64,000 bases of DNA from Cyanobacteria bacterium REEB417. Lineage in GTDB: Bacteria; Cyanobacteriota; Cyanobacteriia; PCC-6307; Cyanobiaceae. This document shows positions 36,500 through 45,717 of the stretch, piece after piece. Location of the stretch: the NCBI GenBank assembly GCA_018970945.1, contig JAGWVJ010000005.1, forward strand, positions 1 through 64,000, read 5' to 3'. Under the pieces are notes generated by a model, which worked only from the letters and a program-made list of their open reading frames with translations, was not told where the DNA came from and made no database searches. Position numbers and translations under genes: made by a program. Positions within the stretch are counted from its first letter, which is position 1. Each line of letters opens with the position of its first letter.

Positions 36500-38332
36500 A
36501 TGCGCGTCTCCCGCCTGCTGCTGGTGACGCTTCGCGACGATCCGGCAGAGGCGGAGATCGTCTCGCACAAGTTGCTGCTGCGCGGGGGGTACATCCGCCG
36601 GATCAGCAGCGGCATCTACGCCTATCTTCCCCTGCTGTGGCGGGTGCTGCAGAAGATCGAGCACATCGTGCGCGACGAGATGAACGCCACCGGGGCGCTT
36701 GAGACCCTGCTGCCCCAGCTGCAACCTGCCGAGCTGTGGCAGCGCAGCGGTCGCTGGGACGGATACACCGCCGGCGAGGGGATCATGTTTCACCTCGACG
36801 ACCGCCAGGGGCGCGCGCTGGGGCTGGGGCCCACGCACGAAGAGGTGATCACCACTTTGGCCGCCGACCTGTTGCGCTCCTATCGGCAACTGCCGGTGAA
36901 TCTCTATCAGATTCAGACCAAGTTCCGCGATGAGATCAGGCCTCGCTTCGGCCTGATGCGGGGGCGCGAATTCATCATGAAGGATGCCTATTCCTTTCAT
37001 GCCGATGAGGCCTCCCTCGGGCAGACCTATGGCGCGATGGATCAGGCCTATCGCCGCATCTTTGCCCGTTGCGGCCTGCGGGCCGTGGCGGTTGAGGCCG
37101 ACAGCGGTGCCATCGGTGGATCGGCCAGCCAGGAGTTCATGGTCACCGCCGAGGCCGGAGAGGACCTGATTCTCACCAGCAGCGACGGGCGCTATGCCGC
37201 CAACCAGGAGCGCGCGGTCTCGCTGCCCTCGCCTGCCATCCCCCTGCAGGCCAGCAGCTGCACCGAGCTGACCACCCCGGGGCAGCGGAGCATCGAAGCG
37301 CTCTGCAGCGCCCACGGTTTCGACCCTTCGCAGACCGTCAAGGTGCTGCTGCTGCTGGCGCGCTTTGCCACTGGGCAACCCCAGCCGCTGCTGGTCAGCC
37401 TGCGGGGTGATCAGCAGCTCAATGAGGTCAAGCTCGCCAATGCCGTGAACGGCCGTGCCGAGTCAGGCGCCGGCGCCCTGCTCGAGATCGCCCCGATCAC
37501 CCCGGAGCAGCTCCAGGGCGAGGGGCTCGCGGCTCTGCCCTTCGGATTCGTGGGCCCCCAGCTCAGCGATGCGGTGCTGGAGAGCGCCCGAACGTGGACA
37601 CCCCGGTTTCTGCGCCTGGCCGATGCGACCGCGCTCGAGCTGGAACGGTTCGTCTGTGGGGCCTGTCGCCCCGACAGCCATCTCGTGGGGGCCAGCTGGG
37701 GTGACCTCTGCCCCACGGCGTTCCTGCGTCCCACAGGCCTGGACCTTCGCAGCGCCCAGCCGGGTGACCGCTGTGTGCACGAGCCGACCCAGAGGCTTGA
37801 AGCGGCCAGGGGCATCGAGGTGGGGCACATCTTTCAATTGGGGCGCAAGTATTCGCAGGCACTGGAGGCCACCTTCACCAATGAAGCCGGCAGTGATGAA
37901 CCGTTGTGGATGGGTTGCTACGGCATCGGTGTGTCGCGCCTGGCCCAGGCGGCGGTCGAGCAGCACCACGACAGCCAGGGCATCTGCTGGCCGGTCACGA
38001 TCGCTCCGTTCGAAGTGATCGTGGTTCCGGCCAATGGCGACGATCCGCAACAGACCCAACTGGCCGAGGAGCTGTACGACGCCCTCCGCCAGGCCGGGGT
38101 CGACGCCCTGCTCGATGACCGCAGCGAGCGCGCCGGGGTCAAGTTCAAGGACGCCGACCTGATCGGCATCCCCTGGAGGGTTGTGGTGGGCCGGGGCGCC
38201 CCCCAGGGACGCATCGAGCTGGTGCGTCGCCGTGGGACGGTGAGCCAGGAGCTGGAAGCTTCAGCCTTGCTGAACTCCCTGATGCCGGCCCTCCAGAACG
38301 AGCGCCTTGGTCTGCTGGAACAGCACGCCTAG
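36500..38332 (+). CDS. proS: Prolyl-tRNA synthetase (bacterial type with editing domain)
   Basis: Charges tRNA-Pro. The 610-residue class II enzyme has motif 1 near YLPLLWRVLQKIE, motif 2 TKFRDEIRPRFGLMRGREF and motif 3 in MGCYGIGVSRLAQAA. A large insertion between motifs 2 and 3 (about residues 215-400) is the editing (INS) domain that removes alanine, and the anticodon-binding domain starts near PVTIAPFEVIVV. The ATG at 36500 is chosen over a GTG nine bases earlier. Psb27 starts eight bases after the stop. Confidence 0.97.
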   Translation: MRVSRLLLVTLRDDPAEAEIVSHKLLLRGGYIRRISSGIYAYLPLLWRVLQKIEHIVRDEMNATGALETLLPQLQPAELWQRSGRWDGYTAGEGIMFHLDDRQGRALGLGPTHEEVITTLAADLLRSYRQLPVNLYQIQTKFRDEIRPRFGLMRGREFIMKDAYSFHADEASLGQTYGAMDQAYRRIFARCGLRAVAVEADSGAIGGSASQEFMVTAEAGEDLILTSSDGRYAANQERAVSLPSPAIPLQASSCTELTTPGQRSIEALCSAHGFDPSQTVKVLLLLARFATGQPQPLLVSLRGDQQLNEVKLANAVNGRAESGAGALLEIAPITPEQLQGEGLAALPFGFVGPQLSDAVLESARTWTPRFLRLADATALELERFVCGACRPDSHLVGASWGDLCPTAFLRPTGLDLRSAQPGDRCVHEPTQRLEAARGIEVGHIFQLGRKYSQALEATFTNEAGSDEPLWMGCYGIGVSRLAQAAVEQHHDSQGICWPVTIAPFEVIVVPANGDDPQQTQLAEELYDALRQAGVDALLDDRSERAGVKFKDADLIGIPWRVVVGRGAPQGRIELVRRRGTVSQELEASALLNSLMPALQNERLGLLEQHA

Positions 38333-38340
38333 GATCGGCG

Positions 38341-38802
38341 ATGAACTGCCCAGACCCCATGCCCGTCTTGCTCACCGGAGTCGCCGCGGGCCTGAGCCGG
38401 TGCCTGGGTCAGCTCAATCGCGCGCTGCTGGCCCTCTGCCTGGTCGGCGTGCTGCTGCTCAGCGCCTGCGGCACCAGCACCAACGGGCTGACCGGCAACT
38501 ACGTGGACGACACCGTGGCCGTCGCCGACAGCCTGTTGAACACCATCAGTCTGGCGAGTGACGATCCCGGCCGCCCCGAAGCCGAGACCCAGGCCCGCGC
38601 CCTGATGAGTGCCTACGTCTCGCGCTACCGCCCGCGCAGTGCCGTCAACGGGCTGAGCTCCTTCACCACGATGCAGACGGCGCTCAATTCCCTGGCTGGC
38701 CACTACGCCAACTATCCCAACCGTCCCCTGGGCGAAGCCCTGCAAAGCCGCCTCACCAAAGAGCTCAAGAAGGCGGAGACCACGGTGGTAAGGGGGGCCT
38801 GA
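38341..38802 (+). CDS. psb27: Photosystem II assembly lipoprotein Psb27
   Basis: Lumenal lipoprotein that binds CP43 in immature photosystem II and aids manganese-cluster assembly and repair. A signal peptide with lipobox LLSACG places the lipidated Cys at about residue 43. The mature four-helix bundle has NYVDDTVAVADSLLNTI and the conserved ALMSAYVSRYRP. The 153-residue size is normal when the long signal is counted. An in-frame ATG at 38359 could be the true start. It lies between proS and purA. Confidence 0.94.
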   Translation: MNCPDPMPVLLTGVAAGLSRCLGQLNRALLALCLVGVLLLSACGTSTNGLTGNYVDDTVAVADSLLNTISLASDDPGRPEAETQARALMSAYVSRYRPRSAVNGLSSFTTMQTALNSLAGHYANYPNRPLGEALQSRLTKELKKAETTVVRGA

Positions 38803-38852
38803 ACCTTTGACGAAAGGGCAGACCGTCTGAGAAGCTCACCGATTGTGCTTAG

Positions 38853-40190
<1,338 letters not shown>

Positions 40191-40195
40191 ATCCC

Positions 40196-41188
40196 ATGCC
40201 TGCCAAAACCCTTGACGTTGTCGGCATCGGCAACGCGATTGTCGATGTGCTGGTCCGCACCGATGACGACACGATCGACAACCACCAGCTGACCAAGGGC
40301 ACCATGGCCCTGATCGACGAGCAGCAGGCCGAAACCCTTTACGCCAGCCTGGGCCCCGGGCTGGAAACCTCGGGGGGCTCGGCCGCCAACACCCTTGCTG
40401 GCATCGCCCAGCTCGGCGGGCGCGCCGCCTTCATCGGCCGGGTCCGCGACGACCAGTTGGGGGCGATCTTCAGTCACGACATCAGGGCGGTGGGGGCCCG
40501 CTTCCAGACCCCGGCTGCCAGCAGCGGCCCTTCGACGGCCCGCTGCCTGATCCTGGTGACGCCCGATGCCCAACGCACCATGTGCACCTATCTGGGTGCC
40601 TCGGTGCAGCTGCACCCCGACGACCTCGATCTGGAGCTGGTGGCCCAGGCCAGGGTCCTCTATCTCGAGGGATACCTCTGGGACAGCGACGACGCCAAGG
40701 CGGCCTTCATCGCCGCGGCCGAGGTCGCCCGAGCCAACGGCGGTGAGGTGGCCCTGAGCCTCTCGGATGCCTTCTGCGTCGAGCGCCACCGCGAGAGCTT
40801 TCAGGAGCTGGTCGACGGCCACGTCGACATCCTGTTTGCCAACGAAATGGAGATCACCGCGCTGTACAGGGCCAACAGCTTCGACGAGGCGGCCGAACAG
40901 GTGCGCGGCCGCTGCAAGGTGGCGGCACTCACCCGCAGCGAACTGGGATCGGTGATTCTCAACGGCGCTGGCAGCCACAGGGTGGACCCGTTCCAGCTGG
41001 GCCCCCTGGTGGACACCACCGGTGCCGGCGACCTCTATGCCGCCGGTTTCCTGCATGCCTATTGCCAGGGGCAGCCGATCGAAGCCTGCGGCCGGCTGGC
41101 TTCGCTCTGCGCCGGCCAGGTGGTCACCCAGCTGGGTCCGCGTCCCCAGACCGATCTGCGGGCGCTGCAACGGCAGCATCTGGGCTGA
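40196..41188 (+). CDS. PfkB-family carbohydrate/nucleoside kinase
   Basis: 330-residue ribokinase-fold kinase. The N-terminal GNAIVDVLVRTDD, GGSAANTLAGIAQLGG, and the C-terminal anion hole/catalytic DTTGAGDLYAAGFL (catalytic Asp) are all present. Members of this subgroup act as adenosine or sugar kinases; the link to purA favours adenosine kinase, but this is inference. It starts five bases after purA. The 3' end overlaps the convergent cutA gene by 65 bases. Confidence 0.88.
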   Translation: MPAKTLDVVGIGNAIVDVLVRTDDDTIDNHQLTKGTMALIDEQQAETLYASLGPGLETSGGSAANTLAGIAQLGGRAAFIGRVRDDQLGAIFSHDIRAVGARFQTPAASSGPSTARCLILVTPDAQRTMCTYLGASVQLHPDDLDLELVAQARVLYLEGYLWDSDDAKAAFIAAAEVARANGGEVALSLSDAFCVERHRESFQELVDGHVDILFANEMEITALYRANSFDEAAEQVRGRCKVAALTRSELGSVILNGAGSHRVDPFQLGPLVDTTGAGDLYAAGFLHAYCQGQPIEACGRLASLCAGQVVTQLGPRPQTDLRALQRQHLG

Positions 41189-41507
41189 GCGAGCCCCGCA
41201 ACCAGGCGCCGTAGCCAACGGAGGCGCTGGCCGGCCAGGTCAGCCACTGGGGGGTGTCGTAGCTGTGCAGGCGATGCACGGCTGCGGCCAGGGCAGGCAG
41301 GCGCCGGGCATCGGTCTTGAGCAGCAACTGCACCTCCTGGCTCTGCTCCAGCCGGCCTTGCCAGATATACAGCGAAGCAACGGGCTGCAGGCTGACGCAG
41401 GCCACCAGACCCAGCGCAAGCAACTCCCGGGCAAGCGCCTGGGCCTGATCGCTGCCGGCCTCGGTGGTGAGGGCCAGAACCACCTCTGGGTCGATCCGTG
41501 CAGCCAT
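41124..41507 (-). CDS. cutA: CutA family protein
   Basis: Small trimeric protein, named for divalent cation tolerance in E. coli, though its general role is unclear. The 127-residue product has VACVSLQPVASLYIWQGRLE and the C-terminal HSYDTPQWLTWPASAS typical of the family. A tail of about 25 residues after LRGS, Ala/Asp-rich, is unlike the family end and lies within the 65-base overlap with the kinase gene. The ATG at 41507 directly follows the cobK stop (TGAATG), so translation is coupled. Confidence 0.92.
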   Translation of the reverse strand: MAARIDPEVVLALTTEAGSDQAQALARELLALGLVACVSLQPVASLYIWQGRLEQSQEVQLLLKTDARRLPALAAAVHRLHSYDTPQWLTWPASASVGYGAWLRGSLSPDAAVAAPADRSGDADPAG

Positions 41508-42311
41508 TCAACCCCTCGCGAGCACGGTGTCCAGCCTGGCGAGCAGGGCTGGCTCTGACAAGGGCACCACGGCGTGGGGCTCGGCCGGACGGGCCAGCAA
41601 CACCAGCTGACAGCCGCAGCGTTGGCTGACCAGCCGCCAACCCGCCTCAATGGGACCTCCTGACTGACGGCAGACGATCGCGTGGATCGCCCAGCGGCGC
41701 ACCAGGGCCGTTTCGATGGAAAAGTCCCGGCTGGGACGCAGCGCAGCGAGGCGAGCCGGGTCCAGACCGGCGACCAGAGCCTGTTGCAGTGCTGCTGGTG
41801 CGGGCAGCACCCGGGCATGGTGACGCGCCCCCGGAGTGCAGGTCACCGCCGCCGCCAACTGACGGGCTCCCACGGCCAGCAGTACCGATCGTCCTGCCAG
41901 AGCACACCCCTGCAGGCCAGCCAGATCGGGCACCACCGTGGCGTTTCCGGGCTGCTGCAGCGCCCGACCAAGGCGCAGCAGCGGTACCCCGCCGTCTGCG
42001 CAGACGGTCGCCAGGTCGTGGCTGATCTGCCGGGCAAACGGATGGGTGGCATCGATCAGGGCAGCAAAGGGATCCCCGTGGCTGCGCGCCTGCTCCAGGG
42101 CCGCGGTGATCCCCGCTGGGCCTGCCAGGGCACCGACCGCGAGCTCGAGTGCCTGGCCCAGGCTGCTGGCCTCCAGGGAGCGGTAGGCCGCCGCTGCCGC
42201 TGCCGTCACCACCGAGACCCGCACGCGCCAACCGCGCTGCAGCATGCGCTCGGCCAGCAACGGCCCTTCACCGGTGCCCGCCAGCAACCACAGGCGCTGC
42301 CCCTGGTGCAT
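41508..42311 (-). CDS. cobK: Precorrin-6A (or cobalt-precorrin-6A) reductase
   Basis: NADPH-dependent reduction of precorrin-6A in corrin ring synthesis. The 267-residue product has the family nucleotide site WLLAGTGEGPLLAERML and the key block ALIDATHPFARQISHDLATV. The C-terminal CRQSGGPIEAGWRLVSQRCG matches the usual KNSGG...KL region. The ATG at 42311 is chosen; a GTG at 42344 is an alternative. cutA follows with no gap. Whether the aerobic or anaerobic branch is used cannot be told from this gene alone. Confidence 0.9.
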   Translation of the reverse strand: MHQGQRLWLLAGTGEGPLLAERMLQRGWRVRVSVVTAAAAAAYRSLEASSLGQALELAVGALAGPAGITAALEQARSHGDPFAALIDATHPFARQISHDLATVCADGGVPLLRLGRALQQPGNATVVPDLAGLQGCALAGRSVLLAVGARQLAAAVTCTPGARHHARVLPAPAALQQALVAGLDPARLAALRPSRDFSIETALVRRWAIHAIVCRQSGGPIEAGWRLVSQRCGCQLVLLARPAEPHAVVPLSEPALLARLDTVLARG

Positions 42312-42357
42312 TTCAGGACTGTGGTTCAGGATGGGCACCACCACTGGCTGTCGGGGC

Positions 42358-42834
42358 GTGAATCACTGTCTGCTCGAAGTGGAGGTGCTCGAGGCACCTC
42401 AGGTGCGTTACACCCAGGACCAGACGGCGATCGCCGAGATGCTGGTCAGTCTGGAGGGCCTGCGTCCCGACGATCCCCCGGGTCAGCTCAAGGTGGTGGG
42501 TTGGGGCAACCTGGCCCAGGAACTTCCCAACCGCGTGCAACCTGGACAGCGCCTGCTGATCGAAGGGCGACTGCGCATGAACACCGTCACCCGCCAGGAC
42601 GGAGTCAAGGAAAAAAAAGCTGAATTCACCCTCGGCCGCCTGCATCCCCTGGGGCAGGCGCAGGCCCCGATCAGGGCTGAAAGCGCCCCGGCGGCGTCCA
42701 GGGCTGCAGCAGCGACAGCCCCTCGACCCAAACCCGCGAGCGGCAGTTCGAGCGCCAGCAGCACCGAAGACCTGCCCAGCTGGAACAGCGCCCCGCTGGT
42801 GCCGGACCTGGGCGACGACGACATTCCGTTCTGA
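42358..42834 (+). CDS. ssb: Single-stranded DNA-binding protein
   Basis: OB-fold protein that coats ssDNA and recruits repair and replication proteins. The 158-residue product has VRYTQDQTAIAEMLVSLEG and the DNA-binding PNRVQPGQRLLIEGRLRM. An Ala/Pro/Ser-rich linker leads to the acidic tail ending DDDIPF, identical to the classic SSB C-terminal interaction tip. The start is GTG at 42358; upstream in-frame sequence overlaps the divergent cobK gene. The fold part looks like the second cyanobacterial SSB type, so it may be a paralogue. Confidence 0.9.
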   Translation: MNHCLLEVEVLEAPQVRYTQDQTAIAEMLVSLEGLRPDDPPGQLKVVGWGNLAQELPNRVQPGQRLLIEGRLRMNTVTRQDGVKEKKAEFTLGRLHPLGQAQAPIRAESAPAASRAAAATAPRPKPASGSSSASSTEDLPSWNSAPLVPDLGDDDIPF

Positions 42835-42890
42835 GCGCCTGCTCCGCTGATGGAGCCAGGTCTGCAGCGGAGCCCAGGAGCCAGCCAACC

Positions 42891-43085
42891 TCAGCCACCC
42901 AGGCGTTCTTCGGCCTGGGCCAGCAGCTGGCCGAGCTCACGCTCTAGCGCCGCGAGGTCGAGACGCCACTGGGGCCAGGACCCCGCATCGAGCTGGCGCA
43001 GCAGCCACTGGCGATCGTTCTGCAACTGACTGAGCAGTTCGGCAGCCGCAGGGGCATCGGGGTGATCGCCGGAACCGTGGTCCAT
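42891..43085 (-). CDS. Small hypothetical helical protein
   Basis: 64 residues, MDHGSGDHPDAPAAAELLSQ at the start, then an amphipathic helix pair (LQNDRQWLLRQLDAG and WRLDLAALERELGQLLAQA). No signal or membrane segment. The function is unknown. It is divergent from the DUF2854 gene across about 50 bases. Protein-like helix periodicity supports it. Confidence 0.55.
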   Translation of the reverse strand: MDHGSGDHPDAPAAAELLSQLQNDRQWLLRQLDAGSWPQWRLDLAALERELGQLLAQAEERLGG

Positions 43086-43137
43086 GCCAATGCTGGTGCA
43101 GGCGCCATCCTGGACCCTGCTGGCCGAAGATGGCGGC

Positions 43138-43698
43138 ATGAACGCCCTCTTTTCGCCAGGCAGCCTGGTGACCATCGCCGGAACCGTGCTCACGGTGATC
43201 GGCTCCATCGCCTATCTGGGCGACAACGCCAACCTGAGCCTGCCAACCATTTTCTATGGCATTCCGATCCTGCTGGGGGGACTTGCCCTCAAATCATCGG
43301 AGCTGCCACCACCCCAGCGACTGACGCCCGCGCCCGCCTTTCAGCAGTGGCGGGATCAACCCGAGAATGCGGCCCTCAAAAAACTTCTCGGCGATCTGAT
43401 GCGCTGGCGCTACGGGCAGAAGGCCCACCTCGAGAGCTCCTTGGAGGCGTTGAAACTGTGGGATGAGGACACCCCACCCCAGCTGTTGAGCGTCACCGAA
43501 AGCGCTGACGCTGGACGCTATGGCCTCACGCTCACCTTTGCCTGCGGTGCCGTGTCAGCCGAACGCTGGCAGGATCAGGCCGGGCGCCTGGGCCGCTTCT
43601 TCGGAACGGGCCTTGAAGCCCATCTGGAACCACTACCTGGCGACCAACTGAAGCTGAGCCTGCGCCGCTCGGCCGACACCCCTGCAACGCCTGATTGA
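43138..43698 (+). CDS. DUF2854 membrane-anchored protein
   Basis: 186 residues with two N-terminal membrane helices ([19 protein letters not shown] and [20 protein letters not shown]) and a soluble C-terminal domain of about 120 residues. The family is confined to cyanobacteria and plastid-bearing organisms; its role is not known to me. The ATG at 43138 is used ([11 protein letters not shown]). It ends just before argB, and an alternative TTG start of argB would overlap its stop. Confidence 0.85.
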   Translation: MNALFSPGSLVTIAGTVLTVIGSIAYLGDNANLSLPTIFYGIPILLGGLALKSSELPPPQRLTPAPAFQQWRDQPENAALKKLLGDLMRWRYGQKAHLESSLEALKLWDEDTPPQLLSVTESADAGRYGLTLTFACGAVSAERWQDQAGRLGRFFGTGLEAHLEPLPGDQLKLSLRRSADTPATPD

Positions 43699-43700
43699 TC

Positions 43701-44615
43701 GTGACGCTAGACGCCAGCATCCACCCCGATGAGGCGCTGCGCGTCTCGGTACTGAGCGAGGCCCTGCCCTACATCCAGACCTTCGCCGGTCGCCGCATGG
43801 TGATCAAGTACGGCGGGGCGGCCATGGTGCAGGCCGATCTGCGCGAGGCGGTGTTCCGCGATCTGGTGCTGCTGCGCAGCGTGGGAGTCCAGCCCATCGT
43901 GGTTCATGGCGGCGGGCCCGAGATCAACCACTGGCTCTCGAGACTGGCAATGGAGCCCCGTTTCGTTGACGGACTGCGCGTCACCGATGCCGACACCATG
44001 GACGTGGTCGAAATGGTGCTGGTCGGCCGGGTCAACAAGCAGATCGTCAACGGCCTGCAACGCGTCGGCGGAGAAGCGGTCGGGCTCTGCGGCAGCGACG
44101 GCCAGCTCGTGACCGCCCGGCTCTACGGCGATGGCTCCCGCGGCCTGGTGGGCGAGGTGGCTGCCATCAACACCCGCGTGCTGAAGCCCCTGCTGGATGC
44201 GGGCTACATCCCGGTGATCTCCAGTGTGGCCGCCGACACCAACGGCCAGGCCCACAACATCAACGCCGACACGGTGGCCGGTGAGCTGGCCGCTGCCCTG
44301 CAGGCCGAAAAGCTGATCCTGCTCACCGACACCCCCGGAATCCTGCAGGACCGCTCCGATCCGGGATCGCTGATCCGCAAGCTGACCCTCAGTCAGGCCA
44401 GGGAACTCATGGGCAGCGGCGTCGTGCAGGGCGGCATGACACCCAAGACCGAATGCTGCATCCGCGCCCTGGCCCAGGGGGTCAAGGCAGCCCACATCAT
44501 CGATGGCCGGGTTTCCCACGCCCTGCTGCTCGAAGTGTTCAGTGATGCCGGCATCGGCACGATGGTGGTGGGCAGTCAACGGCACCTGGACACCGGGAAC
44601 GCGGGTGGCGCCTGA
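43701..44615 (+). CDS. argB: Acetylglutamate kinase
   Basis: Phosphorylates N-acetylglutamate, the regulated step of arginine synthesis; in cyanobacteria it is activated by PII under nitrogen sufficiency. The product of about 304 residues has [15 protein letters not shown], the [15 protein letters not shown] segment and the [22 protein letters not shown] region. The N-terminal helix ([20 protein letters not shown]), present in arginine-sensitive hexameric enzymes, is intact. GTG at 43701 is chosen; TTG at 43695, overlapping the DUF2854 stop, is possible. Confidence 0.96.
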   Translation: MTLDASIHPDEALRVSVLSEALPYIQTFAGRRMVIKYGGAAMVQADLREAVFRDLVLLRSVGVQPIVVHGGGPEINHWLSRLAMEPRFVDGLRVTDADTMDVVEMVLVGRVNKQIVNGLQRVGGEAVGLCGSDGQLVTARLYGDGSRGLVGEVAAINTRVLKPLLDAGYIPVISSVAADTNGQAHNINADTVAGELAAALQAEKLILLTDTPGILQDRSDPGSLIRKLTLSQARELMGSGVVQGGMTPKTECCIRALAQGVKAAHIIDGRVSHALLLEVFSDAGIGTMVVGSQRHLDTGNAGGA

Positions 44616-45717
44616 ACCTGCCGATGGAGCTCAGGCGGGCGATGCGGTGATCGCCCTGGCCCGGTCTGCCCTCGAGCGCGGTGACTACGGCCAGGTGGGC
44701 AGGCTGCTCGAGCCCCTGGCGGCGGGCAAGGGTTCACGCGTGGATGCCGAGATCCTGCTGATGCTGGCCACCGCCCGGCTGGGGCAGGGTCAGGGCGAAG
44801 CGGCTCTGGCCTGGTGCCGGCGCCTGCGGGCCCATCCCGACGCCAGCATGCGAGCCCAGGCGCGGGAGCTGCAGCGGGTGCTCGAGGCTCCCGTCCTGGA
44901 GCGTCCTCGGGACTGGTCGCTCACCCTGCCTGATCTGGGCGGCAGTGAGGCCGCCATGGGGCGCCGGATGGGCGAGCAGGGGCGCCGTCGCAGGCGCATC
45001 CAACCGCCGCCTCCCCCAGCACCGGCGGTGGGTCCCACCCGGGCGCCGCTGGGGTTTGCCCTGGTGGTCAGCGTGCTGATGCTGCTGGTTCTGCTGCTGG
45101 GGGGCTGCGGTGCCATCGACGCCGAACTGCAGTTCGTCGCGGCCGGGCGGTTGCGGCTCCAGTTCGGGCTGCAGCACGAAGGGCTGGCCGCGCAGACCTG
45201 GCAGACGCAGTTGGCAGACGAGCTCCAGGCCCAGGGCTGGAGCCAGCGTCACAGCGGCCCGCAGTGGACCCTGCGCAGTCCTGTTCTGCCCAGCCAACAG
45301 GCCCTCGACGCACTGGCCAGAACCGTGCAGCGGGCGAGCGTCCTGGCCGGCCTCGATCTGCCCCCACCCCAGCTGGCAGTTCACAGCCGCAACTGGCTGG
45401 TGGGCGTTCACGAGCGCATCAGCCTGGAGCTGGACCTGCAACGCCTGCCGCCCTGGGTGCCGGCAGGCCTGAGCGTGCGGCTTGAACCCCTAAGTGCCGG
45501 GGCGGTCCGCAGCGCCATGCCCCAACCCCAAAGCCACCACAACGGTCTGATCTGGACCCTGGAGGCCGGCGCCGATAACCATCTGGTGCTGGCGCTGTGG
45601 CGCTGGAGTGCCCTGGGCCTCGGTTCCGTGGCCGTCGCGGCCCTGCTGATGCTGAGCCTGGCGCTGCAGGGGCTGCGGCGGCAACTGGGGTACGGGTGGC
45701 CGGAGTTGCCCCGCTAA
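44605..45717 (+). CDS. DUF3153 membrane protein with N-terminal helical repeat region
   Basis: 370 residues. The N-terminal 100 residues look TPR-like ([39 protein letters not shown]). After a Pro/Arg-rich linker comes a membrane helix ([20 protein letters not shown]), a beta-rich DUF3153 domain and a second helix near the end ([19 protein letters not shown]). The LLLGGC sequence could be read as a lipobox, but it lies far from the N-terminus. The GTG at 44605 overlaps argB by 11 bases; a later GTG is possible. The role is unknown. Confidence 0.78.
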   Translation: MAPEPADGAQAGDAVIALARSALERGDYGQVGRLLEPLAAGKGSRVDAEILLMLATARLGQGQGEAALAWCRRLRAHPDASMRAQARELQRVLEAPVLERPRDWSLTLPDLGGSEAAMGRRMGEQGRRRRRIQPPPPPAPAVGPTRAPLGFALVVSVLMLLVLLLGGCGAIDAELQFVAAGRLRLQFGLQHEGLAAQTWQTQLADELQAQGWSQRHSGPQWTLRSPVLPSQQALDALARTVQRASVLAGLDLPPPQLAVHSRNWLVGVHERISLELDLQRLPPWVPAGLSVRLEPLSAGAVRSAMPQPQSHHNGLIWTLEAGADNHLVLALWRWSALGLGSVAVAALLMLSLALQGLRRQLGYGWPELPR

